A DNA stretch of 64,000 bases from Cyanobium sp. M30B3 (lineage in GTDB: Bacteria; Cyanobacteriota; Cyanobacteriia; PCC-6307; Cyanobiaceae), in the NCBI GenBank assembly GCA_018399015.1, contig CP073761.1, positions 62,001 through 126,000 of the forward strand, written 5' to 3'. The notes under the pieces were generated by a model. It had not been told where the DNA came from. It did no database searches and saw nothing but the letters and a program-made list of their open reading frames with translations. Each line of letters starts with the position of its first letter. Position 1 is the first letter of the stretch. A program made the position numbers and the translations under genes. Shown piece by piece: positions 20,514 to 29,193 of this stretch.

Positions 20514-21602
20514 GTGACCTCTCCCTCCTTTTCTCCCCGCCTGGCGGCGGCCCTTCTCACAGGACTACTGGTAGCTGGCTGCCTGCTCAGCGATCTCACG
20601 GTGGCCAATTCGATGCTCACGCTGCCGCTGCTGGTGGCTGGGCTGATCAGCTGGGCCGTGACCGCCTGGGGAGTCCCCCGCCTGCGCCGGCTCAAACTTG
20701 GCCAGGTGATTCGGGAGGAGGGTCCCCAGGGTCACCTCAGCAAGGCCGGCACGCCCACGATGGGCGGCCTGCTGGTGGTGCCGGTGGGGGTGATCGTGGG
20801 CGGCCTGACCAGCCCGTCGGATCCCCGCCTCCTGGCGGTGGCGGCCGTGACCCTGGCCTACATGGCAGTGGGGGCCGTGGACGACTGGCGCAGCCTCACC
20901 CGCCGCACCAACACTGGGCTCACGCCCCGGGGCAAGTTGCTGCTGCAGGCCGGAGCCGCCCTGCTGTTCCTGATCTGGGCCGGCCAGGGGCAGTGGCTGG
21001 GCGGCGGGGCCAACCCCGGCGATGTGGCCCTGGCCCTGGGCTGGATCCTGCCCCTCGGCCTGCTGATCTGGCCCCTGGGCCTGTTCGTGTTTCTGGCCGA
21101 GAGCAACGCCACCAACCTCACCGATGGCCTCGATGGCCTGGCGGCCGGCTGCGGCGCTGTGGTGTTCACCGGCATGGGCCTGCAGCTGATGCTGCGCGGC
21201 AATGGCGGCGACCCGGCCATGGCCGCCTTCTGTGCGGCCATGGCCGGCTGCTGGCTGGGCTTCCTGGCCCACAACCGCCATCCGGCCCGTCTGTTCATGG
21301 GCGACACGGGCTCGCTGGCGATGGGGGCCGCGCTGAGCGGGGTGGCCCTGCTCTCCAACAGCCTCTGGCCGCTGCTGCTGATGGGCGGGGTGTTCCTGGC
21401 TGAATCACTCTCGGTGATCCTGCAGGTGTGGGTGTTCAAGGCCACCAAGAACCCTGCCACCGGCCAGGGACGGCGCCTGTTCCGCATGGCGCCGCTGCAC
21501 CACCACTTCGAGCTGGGGGGCCTGCCGGAACAGCAGGTGGTGCTGCGCTTCTGGGGTGCAAGCCTGGTGCTGGTGCTGCTCGGCCTGGTGCTGCTGCCCT
21601 GA
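20514..21602 (+). CDS. mraY: phospho-N-acetylmuramoyl-pentapeptide-transferase
   Basis: Makes lipid I by transferring phospho-MurNAc-pentapeptide to undecaprenyl phosphate at the cytoplasmic membrane. The 362-residue protein has about ten helices and the catalytic aspartate motifs [27 protein letters not shown] and [11 protein letters not shown], then the substrate-site histidines [28 protein letters not shown] near residue 75 is also diagnostic. The start is GTG 20514 (VTSPSFSPR), the only one that gives the full first helix. It stands alone rather than in a dcw cluster, as is usual in cyanobacteria. Confidence 0.95.
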   Translation: MTSPSFSPRLAAALLTGLLVAGCLLSDLTVANSMLTLPLLVAGLISWAVTAWGVPRLRRLKLGQVIREEGPQGHLSKAGTPTMGGLLVVPVGVIVGGLTSPSDPRLLAVAAVTLAYMAVGAVDDWRSLTRRTNTGLTPRGKLLLQAGAALLFLIWAGQGQWLGGGANPGDVALALGWILPLGLLIWPLGLFVFLAESNATNLTDGLDGLAAGCGAVVFTGMGLQLMLRGNGGDPAMAAFCAAMAGCWLGFLAHNRHPARLFMGDTGSLAMGAALSGVALLSNSLWPLLLMGGVFLAESLSVILQVWVFKATKNPATGQGRRLFRMAPLHHHFELGGLPEQQVVLRFWGASLVLVLLGLVLLP

Positions 21603-21651
21603 GGCCTGGCAACCTCGAGTCACCCCCATCCCGTACCCGGAGCGCCGATCG

Positions 21652-21906
21652 ATGGCCTACTTCACCTGGAGGGAAACCGGTCTCACCGCCGACTGCGCCA
21701 GCCTGGAGGCGATGGCGGCCCGCTTCGAGGAGGCCGCAGGCCTGATGCGGCGGATGGCGGACGAGGGCTTCCGGCTGGAACGGGGCAGCGACGGCCAGCG
21801 GATCACCCATCCCGATCCCGCTGTGTTCGAGGCCTATGGCTTCGTGAGCGAAGAGCCGCCCGTCCGCCAGCTCACCCTCCTGCAGGACAGTGAGGCCCAC
21901 CCCTGA
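21652..21906 (+). CDS. conserved hypothetical protein, 84 aa
   Basis: A small soluble protein starting MAYFTWRETGLTADCASLEAMAARFEE (key features: an aromatic N-terminus, then a helix). The middle shows LMRRMADEGFRLERG and the end VFEAYGFVSEEPPVRQLTLLQ. It looks like a lineage-conserved cyanobacterial protein; I cannot name a domain. ATG 21652 follows the mraY stop by 49 bases. The upstream extension of the frame is cysteine- and tryptophan-rich and unlike a protein, so it was excluded. Confidence 0.6.
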   Translation: MAYFTWRETGLTADCASLEAMAARFEEAAGLMRRMADEGFRLERGSDGQRITHPDPAVFEAYGFVSEEPPVRQLTLLQDSEAHP

Positions 21907-21924
21907 CGCGCGGCCAGCTCCTGG

Positions 21925-22101
21925 TCAGCGGCTGCGCAGGTACCCCACCAGCCACACCAGCACAAAGGCCAGGGAGGAGAGGCCCAGGTAGATCAGCACG
22001 CCGTTCTGCAGGGTGGCGATGTCCAGGCCGAACGGCAGACCGGCGGCGGCGTCGCTGGCCGTGCGCAGGGCCAGGGGCCCCTCCATGCCAAGCCCTGCCA
22101 T
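21925..22101 (-). CDS. small single-pass membrane protein, 58 aa (short ORF)
   Basis: Translated directly from the sequence: starts MAGLGMEGPLALRTASDAAA and ends with one membrane helix, NGVLIYLGLSSLAFVLVWLVGYL, followed by a basic RSR tail. The predicted topology is N-out, C-in. The open frame fills the gap between the 84-aa gene and purT in reverse orientation. An in-frame second Met (22086) is an alternative start. GGAGAGG directly precedes the first ATG, almost too close. It resembles the small one-helix proteins of thylakoid complexes in size and topology, but matches none that I recognise. Confidence 0.5.
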   Translation of the reverse strand: MAGLGMEGPLALRTASDAAAGLPFGLDIATLQNGVLIYLGLSSLAFVLVWLVGYLRSR

Positions 22102-22180
22102 CCTCTCCAGCCGCTGCTGCCGCCTTGTTTAGCAGCCCCACCGGCCTGGGGCAGGATCGGCAGAGCCAGGTGCCGCCGTC

Positions 22181-23362
22181 ATGACCTCACCCTTCCCCCC
22201 AACCCTGATGCTGCTGGGCAGCGGTGAGCTGGGCAAGGAGGTGGCGATCGCAGCCCAGCGGCTGGGCTGCCGGGTGATCGCGGTGGATCGGTACCCCGAT
22301 GCCCCGGCCATGCAGGTGGCCGATCTGGCCGAGGTGGTGGTCATGGGCGACGCCGAGGCCCTCAGGGGGGTGGTGCGCCGCCACCGGCCGGATCTGGTGA
22401 TTCCGGAGATCGAGGCCCTGGCTGTGGATGCCCTGGCGGAGCTGGAGGCCGAGGGCCTCACCGTGATCCCCACCGCCCGGGCCACGGCGGTGACGATGAA
22501 CCGCGATCGCATCCGCGATCTGGCCGCTTCGGAACTGGGGCTGCGCACCGCCCGCTTCGCCTATGCCGAAAGTGCCGAGCAGCTGGCCGCCGCGGCGGCG
22601 CCCCTGGGCTGGCCCGTGGTGGTGAAACCGGTGATGAGCTCCTCGGGGAAGGGCCAGAGCGTGGTGCCGGGGCCGGATGGCATCGCCGCCGCCTGGGAGG
22701 CCGCGATGGCCGGCGCCCGGGGCGCCGGGGCCCGGGTGATCGTGGAGGAATTCCTGCAGTTTGAGCTGGAGATCACCCTGCTCACGGTGAAGCAGTGGCA
22801 AGGGCCCACCCTGTTCTGTCCGCCGATCGGCCACCTGCAGGAGCGCGGCGATTACCAGTGCAGCTGGCAACCCGCCCGCATCGGCAGCGCCCAGCTGGCC
22901 GCCGCCCAGGCCATGGCCCAGACCATCACCGACAACCTGGGGGGTGCCGGCCTGTTTGGCGTGGAATTCTTCCTCTGCGGCCCTGCCGGCCAGGAGGAGG
23001 TGGTGTTCTCTGAGCTGTCGCCCAGGCCCCACGACACCGGCCTGGTCACCCTGGTGGGTCAGAACCTGAGCGAGTTCGACCTGCACCTGCGGGCGGTGCT
23101 GGGGCTGCCGATCCCGGACATTCGCAGCCTCGGGCACGCCGCCAGCCGGGTGATCCTGGCGGAGCGGGCCGGATCACCGGTGCGCTACAGCGGCGTGGCC
23201 GAGGCGCTGGTGGAGCCGGACACCCAGGTGTTGCTGTTCGGCAAACCGGAGGCCCGGCCCCAGCGCCGCATGGGGGTGGCCCTGGCCCGGGCCGGCAGCG
23301 AAGCGGAGGCGCGGGCCAGGGCCGACCGGGCCGCGGGCCAGGTGCGGGTACTGGCCGACTGA
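22181..23362 (+). CDS. purT: formate-dependent phosphoribosylglycinamide formyltransferase
   Basis: Uses formate and ATP to formylate GAR in purine synthesis; formate can come from PurU (11.2 kb). The 393-residue ATP-grasp protein begins with a pre-ATP-grasp domain (LMLLGSGELGKEVAIAAQRLG), then shows PVVVKPVMSSSGKGQSVV (ATP-binding loop), VIVEEFLQFELEITLLT and the metal-binding FSELSPRPHDTGLVTL. Length and motifs match E. coli PurT (392 aa). ATG 22181 has no strong ribosome site but fits the family N-terminus. Confidence 0.95.
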   Translation: MTSPFPPTLMLLGSGELGKEVAIAAQRLGCRVIAVDRYPDAPAMQVADLAEVVVMGDAEALRGVVRRHRPDLVIPEIEALAVDALAELEAEGLTVIPTARATAVTMNRDRIRDLAASELGLRTARFAYAESAEQLAAAAAPLGWPVVVKPVMSSSGKGQSVVPGPDGIAAAWEAAMAGARGAGARVIVEEFLQFELEITLLTVKQWQGPTLFCPPIGHLQERGDYQCSWQPARIGSAQLAAAQAMAQTITDNLGGAGLFGVEFFLCGPAGQEEVVFSELSPRPHDTGLVTLVGQNLSEFDLHLRAVLGLPIPDIRSLGHAASRVILAERAGSPVRYSGVAEALVEPDTQVLLFGKPEARPQRRMGVALARAGSEAEARARADRAAGQVRVLAD

Positions 23363-23414
23363 CCCCTGGTGCGGCCTGGCCAGGACCCTTATGGTGCCGC
23401 CAGCAGGACTCGCC

Positions 23415-24500
23415 ATGAGCCAGGCCCAACCCCAGCCCCGTTTCCCCCTCCGCCGTGGCGGCCGCGCTCCCCGCCGCCGGCCCCAGGCTGTGGACGGTGG
23501 CACGGCAACCCCGGGTGGGAGCAACGAGACCGGCGCTGGTGCCGGGCGCCCGGCACCAGCCAAGTCGAGCACTCCGCTCCAGCGCAGGATCCCGCTGCTC
23601 ACCTTCGTTCTGGGCCTGGTCCTGGGTTACGGCATCACCGGGCCCATCCCCACGGTCCTGAACGGGGCCATGGCGGCCCTGCAGCACGGCCCTGGGCTGA
23701 TCGGCAAAGTGGGCCACCCCCTTGCCGGCATCGGCAACACGCAGATCCTGGTGATCGGCCTGGACAAGGTGGGATACAACACCGATGTGATGTTCACCGT
23801 GGCGGTCAAGGACGACGCCACCAGCCTTCTCCAGGTGCCCAGAGACACCTTCATCGAGTCGGAGCGCTTCGGGGTGCTCAAGGCCAACGCCCTCTACGCC
23901 TTCGGCGGCATGGACGCGGCCAAACAGGAACTGAGTGATCTGCTGAACGCTCCGATCAAGCGACATCTCAAGGTGAACATGCGGGCTGTGGAGCGGGTGG
24001 CCGACGCCCTGGGCGGCATCGAGGTGGATGTGCCCAAGCGCATGTACTACGTGGATTCCCGCCAGGATCTCTACATCGATCTCTACCCCGGACGCCAGCT
24101 GCTCAGGGGTGAGGACCTGCTCGGCTACCTGCGCTTCCGCAATGACGAGATGGGGGACATCGGCCGGATGGAGCGCCAGCGGGAGGTGTTCCAGAAGGTG
24201 TTCAGCAAGCTCATCCAACCCACCACCCTGTCCCAGCTGCCGGAGTTGCTGCAGATCGCCGGCGAGGACATCGACACCGATCTCACCCCGGTGGAGTTCA
24301 CCCAGCTGCTGGCAGCCATGACCCGCACCGACCTCAGTGCCAGCCAGCTGCCGGGACGGCTGTTCTGGCATGAGGACCTCAGCTACTGGATGCCCGACAG
24401 CAACCCCCATTACGGCAGCGAATCGCTGGCTGAAAGCCCCGGCGGGGAATGGGACCCTCGCCGCGAGCAGAGCAACGAGGACCTTCGCTCCTTCTACTGA
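23415..24500 (+). CDS. LytR-CpsA-Psr (LCP) family cell-wall ligase-like protein
   Basis: A 361-residue protein with a basic, Pro/Arg-rich cytoplasmic N-terminus (about 1-55), one membrane helix (LLTFVLGLVLGYGITGPI) and an extracytoplasmic LCP domain. The domain shows the family pattern ILVIGLDK, TDVMFTVAV, LLQVPRDTFIE, then LGGIEVDVPKRMYY and the arginine-rich FRNDEMGDIGRMERQREV. LCP enzymes transfer glycopolymers from lipid carriers to peptidoglycan; the polymer here is unknown. ATG 23415 follows AGGA at good spacing. The gene ends convergently with sucrose-phosphate synthase, overlapping it by seven bases. Confidence 0.88.
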   Translation: MSQAQPQPRFPLRRGGRAPRRRPQAVDGGTATPGGSNETGAGAGRPAPAKSSTPLQRRIPLLTFVLGLVLGYGITGPIPTVLNGAMAALQHGPGLIGKVGHPLAGIGNTQILVIGLDKVGYNTDVMFTVAVKDDATSLLQVPRDTFIESERFGVLKANALYAFGGMDAAKQELSDLLNAPIKRHLKVNMRAVERVADALGGIEVDVPKRMYYVDSRQDLYIDLYPGRQLLRGEDLLGYLRFRNDEMGDIGRMERQREVFQKVFSKLIQPTTLSQLPELLQIAGEDIDTDLTPVEFTQLLAAMTRTDLSASQLPGRLFWHEDLSYWMPDSNPHYGSESLAESPGGEWDPRREQSNEDLRSFY

Positions 24501-26686
24501 ACAGCCAGGGGCTGGGATCCCGACGGCCTGCGCAGGAAGCGGTGGTGGTCAAGACCGTCCAGCAGGCCCCAGGCCTGCGGCCGGCTGGAGAAGAACACCC
24601 GCCTGTGCTGTCGCAATCCCTCCAGCGCCGGGTCGTGATCCTGCGGAACGACGCCGAGCGAGAGTCCCCGCAGCAACTCACCGTCCCCCTGCTGGCTGGC
24701 TTCCACCAGGATCGCCTCGATCGGCAGGTGCCAGCGCAGGGCCATGTAGCGCAGGGCCTCGGTCTTGGAGGCCGTGAGGGGCAGCACGTCCAGGTAACAG
24801 TGATGGAAGAGATGGGGGCGGGCCATCAGGCGATGGCTGCGCAGGGTCTGACGCACCACGGGCAGGATGCCCTGGTCAGGCTCGGTGAGCACGTAACTCA
24901 CCTTGAACGGGCCCTGATCCGTCTCCGGCTGGCGGTGGAGCCGCGGCTCCAGCTCTGCCATCGCCGCTTCCACCGCGTCCCGGTGCCAGTGGCTGCCGAT
25001 CTGGGCCTGCCAATGCAGGTCAGCCTGGTTCCCCTCGGCAGTGCTGGTGTGGATCTCCGTGCCGGACTGGGTGATCCAGAGGCAGGGATCGGGAAGATGC
25101 AGCTCAGAGAAGCGGTGGCGGGCCGACTTGAAGCCGCGGCCCGTGACCACACCGATCGCCAGGTCGGGGTCGGCGCTGAGCCGCCGGCGCAGCTCGGCAA
25201 GACTGGGGAGGTCGGGGGCCGCCAGGCTGGCATCGAGATCGAGCACGAGCAGGCGCCTGGGGGCAGAAACCTGCACGGCGGGGGTGGGCAGGTCGAGGGG
25301 ATCACCGCCGTTGCGGAACCAGAGGGCAGGGCGCTGACGGGCCGCCTCGAGACAGCCCAGCCGGGCCGCCCCCAGGTAGTGGGCCACATGGGCATCCCAG
25401 CTGAAGTGGCGGCTCACCGCCTCGATGCCGTTGTCACGCCAGCGGCGCCACTGCGCCGGCTGGGCAAGGGCCTCCTCGATGCCCGTCTGGAGGGCATCCA
25501 GATCGGACACATCCACCAGGAGCCCGTTGTCACATCGGGCCAGGATGTCCCGCGGCCCGCCATCGTCGGTGGCCACCACCGGCAGGCCGCAGGCGGCGGC
25601 CTCCAGCAGGGTGAGCCCGAACGGTTCGGTGAGGGCAGGATTGACGAACACGCCCCCCAGCCTGGAGGCCCAGCGATAGATCTGCGGAATCTGCTGGCGC
25701 TGGTGCTGCTTGGGATAGGCGATGTGGCCGTAGAGATCAAAGCGATCCACCAGTTCGAACACCTGCTGGAACACCTCCCGCTGGGCCTTGTCGAGCTGGC
25801 GGGGATCCTCCCGGCATCCGAGCACCAGCACGAGATTGTGGTTCTGGCGGAGGTTCACGGAACGGCCGAACACCTCCACCAGGGCAGGGATGTTCTTGCG
25901 GTGATCAGCACGGCAGATGGCGAGCACCGGCGGCTTGGTGGGGTCACGCAGGAAAGGCCCCATCAACTGGGCGACCGCCCCTTCCTCCACACCGGCCTGG
26001 GGCGGATGGAACTGGCGGCTGTCCACGCCGGGAGGGAGCACCTGGGCGAGTTCGGGCCGGAAGCGGCCATATCGGCTGTACTGGCGGTCGCGCTCCTGGG
26101 CCGTGCTGGTGACCACCAGATGGGCATGGGCCAGGGCCAGCTCCTCGGCATCGATGCGCTGGGCCATGGCGTACTGCTGCTCGATCTGACCCACCTCCAG
26201 GCCTGCGGCCATCAGCCGGCGACGCTTTTCCCGGCCCAGGGAATGGCCCGTGAACACCAGGGGGATGCCCAGCCGGCGACGCAGCAGGGCCCCGACATAG
26301 CCGGCATCGGCGTAGTGGGCATGAATCCAGTCCGGCAGCCGCGGTTGGGCCAGCAGCCGCTCGCTCAGCGCATCCGCCAGCTCATCGAGATGGGGCCAGA
26401 GCAGCTCCTTGCGCAGGTAGCGGGGCGGACCGAAGGGAATCCGCTCGATGCTGGCGCCACAGGTGATCGGCTCGCTGGCCTGGGCGTAGTCCATGGCGAC
26501 CCTCCGGTCGCGGATCAGACGGGTGACCACCTCCACCCGATCCACCTCGGGACGATTCGCCAGGGCCCGGGCCAGTTCGAGCACATAGGTGGTCTGCCCC
26601 CCGGTGTCCGCATCGCGGCCCAGTTCGAGGTCACGGGATCGCAACAGCCCGTGCAGGTGCAGGTGCAGAACGTAATGACCAGCCAT
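24494..26686 (-). CDS. sps: sucrose-phosphate synthase with C-terminal SPP-like domain
   Basis: Makes sucrose 6-phosphate from UDP-glucose and fructose 6-phosphate; sucrose is a compatible solute in these cyanobacteria. The 730 residues comprise a GT4 glycosyltransferase (1-440: DLELGRDADTGGQTTYV near 20, HAHYADAG near 123, NPALTEPFGLTLLEA with Glu354) and a HAD-type sucrose-phosphatase-like domain (475-720). In the latter, Asp483/Asp485 (DLDAS), Thr515 (VVTGRG) and Lys641 remain. The GDSGND motif reads ASQQGD (663-668), losing its first Asp. Phosphatase activity is therefore doubtful. ATG 26686 gives the family start MAGHYVLHLHLHGL; an upstream TTG at 26716 is less likely. Confidence 0.92.
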   Translation of the reverse strand: MAGHYVLHLHLHGLLRSRDLELGRDADTGGQTTYVLELARALANRPEVDRVEVVTRLIRDRRVAMDYAQASEPITCGASIERIPFGPPRYLRKELLWPHLDELADALSERLLAQPRLPDWIHAHYADAGYVGALLRRRLGIPLVFTGHSLGREKRRRLMAAGLEVGQIEQQYAMAQRIDAEELALAHAHLVVTSTAQERDRQYSRYGRFRPELAQVLPPGVDSRQFHPPQAGVEEGAVAQLMGPFLRDPTKPPVLAICRADHRKNIPALVEVFGRSVNLRQNHNLVLVLGCREDPRQLDKAQREVFQQVFELVDRFDLYGHIAYPKQHQRQQIPQIYRWASRLGGVFVNPALTEPFGLTLLEAAACGLPVVATDDGGPRDILARCDNGLLVDVSDLDALQTGIEEALAQPAQWRRWRDNGIEAVSRHFSWDAHVAHYLGAARLGCLEAARQRPALWFRNGGDPLDLPTPAVQVSAPRRLLVLDLDASLAAPDLPSLAELRRRLSADPDLAIGVVTGRGFKSARHRFSELHLPDPCLWITQSGTEIHTSTAEGNQADLHWQAQIGSHWHRDAVEAAMAELEPRLHRQPETDQGPFKVSYVLTEPDQGILPVVRQTLRSHRLMARPHLFHHCYLDVLPLTASKTEALRYMALRWHLPIEAILVEASQQGDGELLRGLSLGVVPQDHDPALEGLRQHRRVFFSSRPQAWGLLDGLDHHRFLRRPSGSQPLAVQ

Positions 26687-26801
26687 GGAAGGCACCGATC
26701 GCTCCTGGAACGTCAACAGCGCAGGCGGTTGGCTTCATGCATAGCGGCAAACCCTGATCTCAGATGCGCATCCAGCTGGCGGATGTCCGCACTGGCTCCG
26801 C

Positions 26802-26830
26802 CTCATCAGGGTCAGAGCGCCTGTTGTCAA
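26802..26830 (-). promoter_or_regulatory. candidate sigma-70 promoter of the sucrose-phosphate synthase gene
   Basis: On the minus strand a perfect -35 box TTGACA (26825-26830) is separated by 17 bases from GATGAG (26802-26807), a weak -10. It lies about 115 bases upstream of the start codon. An 8-bp inverted repeat, ACCCTGAT (26751-26758) and ATCAGGGT (26805-26812), overlaps the -10 position and could be an operator or leader structure. Confidence 0.35.
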
Positions 26831-26892
26831 GGGGTTTTAAGGCGAAACAGCGGGGATCAGCCCACAGCGTCTCCGTTCACAAATGCCCACAT

Positions 26893-28353
26893 TCAGGGCA
26901 CCAGCACCAGGGGAATCCGGTCGTTCCCCCAGCCCCCCGGCGGCAACAACGGCTTGGCCTGGGGGCCCGGTGCCACCTGCGGCCCAGCGGCGAAGGCGGC
27001 ATTGGTCCACACCAGCAGCAGGGCCCGCAGGGGACCCCCGTCGCCATCGGCGGGGGCCCGCAGGTTGAAGTGGTCGCCGCCATCCGCCAGCACCAGCTGG
27101 TGGCCGAGGGTCCGGGCCCGCTGGCCAGGCACGAGCGCCTCCGGATCCGGACTCACCACCCAGTCCCTGCTGCCGGTCACCAGAAGGGCCCGGGCGCGCA
27201 TGTTCTGGACTGCGCCGTAGTCGAACAGCAGGCTCATGGGCGGACTCACGGCCACCACCGCCCGCACCCGGCCATCGGCCAGACCGGCGCGATCGGCAGC
27301 ACTGAGGAAGCTGCACTGCAGCACCCAGCTGAGGTTGCGCTCCGGGTCGTTGAGATCGCGGCAGCGCTGCTGCAGGAGGTTGGAACTGGGCTGAACCCCG
27401 GCCACCTGCAAGGCCGTGGTGGCACCCCAGGAATGGCCGATCATCACCACCTCGGAAACGCCCAGGCCATCGATCGTGGCCGACACGTCGAGGGGGCGAA
27501 AGCGCAACTCCTCGGGACTGGGGGGCGGCACCTTGCCGGTGAGCATCGCCTCCTGCTGGCTGCTGTCGCTGCCGGGATGGCGTGGCAACACCACCCGGTA
27601 GCCATGGCTGGCCAGGTGACGCGCCCAGCCTTCAAAGCTCTCCGGGCTGTCCCAGAGCCCATGGGAAATCAGCACCACCCGTCCCCGGCCATCGCGCTCG
27701 GGCTCGATCACCACCACATCCAGGGGCGCGCCACGGTGTGACGCTGGCACCTGAAGTTCACTGCGGCGCACCGGCAGGGGGCCCGGGCGCAGGGCAGCCG
27801 GAGCCAGGGAGGCAGCCGGGGTGCTGGCCAGCACGGCTTCGGCCTGCCGGCGCTGGGCCACCATCCGCTGCAGGGCACCGACGGCATGGGGCAGATCCAC
27901 CGTCACCGACTCCCCGGGCAAGGCCCGCAGGACGGTGAGCAGGGTGAGATCGCCTGCGGCACTGGCCCGCTCCAGGGCCAGTGAGAGATCGCTGCCGCTG
28001 AGATCCTTGGACACCCCGTTCACGCGGCCGAGGGTGGTGGCGGCCAGCAGGGCCTGCTCCAGCAACGGGGTGCCCACCACCTGGCCCACCACGTTCCTGG
28101 TCTGCACCGGCAGCGGCGTGTTGAACACCCGCTGCAATTGCCGGCCAACGGCACCACTGCTGGCCCGGTTGAGTTCGGCCAGATCGCTGTCACCCTGCCA
28201 GAGCGCTGCGGGATCCTCCAGCTCCCGCAGGCTCACCGTGAAACTCACCTCCAGCAGGGGAAGCTGCAGTTCAACCCGGTCGATCGCACGGGCAGGGGAG
28301 GATCCCAGCAGCAGGGGAAGGGCAAGGAGACCGGAACACAGGCGGCGCAACAT
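26893..28353 (-). CDS. secreted alpha/beta hydrolase with N-terminal DUF1400 domain
   Basis: A 486-residue exported enzyme: signal peptide MLRRLCSGLLALPLLLGSSPARA, then a DUF1400 domain (about 25-150: VELQLPLLEVSFTVSLRELE, FNTPLP, LLTVLRALPGESVTVDL), then an alpha/beta hydrolase domain. The nucleophile elbow is GHSWGA with Ser308. SRDWVVSPDPEAL supplies a probable acid and GGDHFNLRAP the histidine. A histidine-glycine oxyanion region is seen at ISHGLWDSPESF. Members are annotated as dienelactone-hydrolase or PAF-acetylhydrolase-like; substrate unknown, perhaps a lipid ester. A second, stand-alone DUF1400 protein is encoded at 37.5 kb. Confidence 0.85.
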   Translation of the reverse strand: MLRRLCSGLLALPLLLGSSPARAIDRVELQLPLLEVSFTVSLRELEDPAALWQGDSDLAELNRASSGAVGRQLQRVFNTPLPVQTRNVVGQVVGTPLLEQALLAATTLGRVNGVSKDLSGSDLSLALERASAAGDLTLLTVLRALPGESVTVDLPHAVGALQRMVAQRRQAEAVLASTPAASLAPAALRPGPLPVRRSELQVPASHRGAPLDVVVIEPERDGRGRVVLISHGLWDSPESFEGWARHLASHGYRVVLPRHPGSDSSQQEAMLTGKVPPPSPEELRFRPLDVSATIDGLGVSEVVMIGHSWGATTALQVAGVQPSSNLLQQRCRDLNDPERNLSWVLQCSFLSAADRAGLADGRVRAVVAVSPPMSLLFDYGAVQNMRARALLVTGSRDWVVSPDPEALVPGQRARTLGHQLVLADGGDHFNLRAPADGDGGPLRALLLVWTNAAFAAGPQVAPGPQAKPLLPPGGWGNDRIPLVLVP

Positions 28354-28505
28354 GTGGGGAGCTGGGGCCGGATCGAATCAGAATGGCGCATCGACAGGCT
28401 TTCGGCACGGTTGCAGACGATCGGCCAAAGGAAGCCCGATCAACCGCGGTTTTGCACGCAGTTTTTGACATCAGGCACGCGTTGACCGCAGATGCGGCTC
28501 GGTGA

Positions 28506-29093
28506 CTAACTCACGCTGTAGCCCCGGCCCTCCATGCAGGCGGTAACGGCGCGATTGAAGATCTGACGGCGATAGTTGAGGAGCTGCTGCTGTTCCGCCT
28601 CCCGAATCAGCTGCTGGCGAGCCCAGTCATTGGACACCTGCTGCTGGGCCCGGCGCTGATCGCCCACGCGAGCCGTGCCCAGGATGGCTCCCCCGGCAGC
28701 CCCCGCCAGAGCACCCCGGCCGGTGTTGCCGGCGATTGCGCCAGCGGCTGTTCCCACCACAGCACCCCTGGCGGTGCTGCGGACGACTCCCGGACCCTGC
28801 ACGGGCACCTCGGCCGGCTGGGGGCCCGCAGCCGGGCTGCCCTGAACTGGAGCCGTGGGATCGAATCCGGTCTGGTCGATGGCCCACAGGCGGCACTCCA
28901 GGTTGTCGCGGCGCTGCTGCTCCGCACTCTGGCCACCTGAGGGATAGATGAACAGATCCTGGGCAGCAGCGGCCAGGCCGGCCCCCATGCCAGCGCTGAG
29001 CACAACAGCGAAGGTTGTGGTCCAACCCACCCGGGGGGCGCAGCAACGATCCCCACCCTTCAGAGAACCAGGCTTGAAGAAGAGCTTCGGCAT
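28506..29093 (-). CDS. exported glycine-zipper protein, 195 aa
   Basis: After a short basic N-terminus comes a hydrophobic segment (FAVVLSAGMGAGLAAAA) that ends in a likely signal cleavage site, then FIYPSGGQSAEQQRRDNLECRLWA. The middle carries a glycine-zipper (GAVVGTAAGAIAGNTGRGAL, continuing AGAAGGAILGTA), which packs in membranes or oligomers. The C-terminal third is charged and helical (NDWARQQLIREAEQQQLLNYRR) with a conserved-looking end FNRAVTACMEGRGYSV. This is the architecture of YMGG/DUF-type outer-membrane-associated proteins; function unknown. The start is uncertain: ATG 29093 is preferred to 29150, whose N-terminus has no signal character. Confidence 0.65.
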   Translation of the reverse strand: MPKLFFKPGSLKGGDRCCAPRVGWTTTFAVVLSAGMGAGLAAAAQDLFIYPSGGQSAEQQRRDNLECRLWAIDQTGFDPTAPVQGSPAAGPQPAEVPVQGPGVVRSTARGAVVGTAAGAIAGNTGRGALAGAAGGAILGTARVGDQRRAQQQVSNDWARQQLIREAEQQQLLNYRRQIFNRAVTACMEGRGYSVS

Positions 29094-29193
29094 CAGAGGG
29101 GTGATCAACTCCGGCCCAGGGTATAGGTGGACCGGGGCGCTGTCTCCCATCGAAGGGGTGCCGGCAAACGAGGAGAGGATTCGGCAGCTGGCC

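Noticed and set aside
21872-22141. 89-residue minus-strand frame overlapping the small membrane protein
   Set aside because: Arg/Pro/Gly-rich with no start context; the 58-residue frame in the same place has membrane-protein character.
24449-27220. Plus-strand open frame opposite sucrose-phosphate synthase
   Set aside because: No recognisable motif; the minus strand encodes the full GT4 enzyme.
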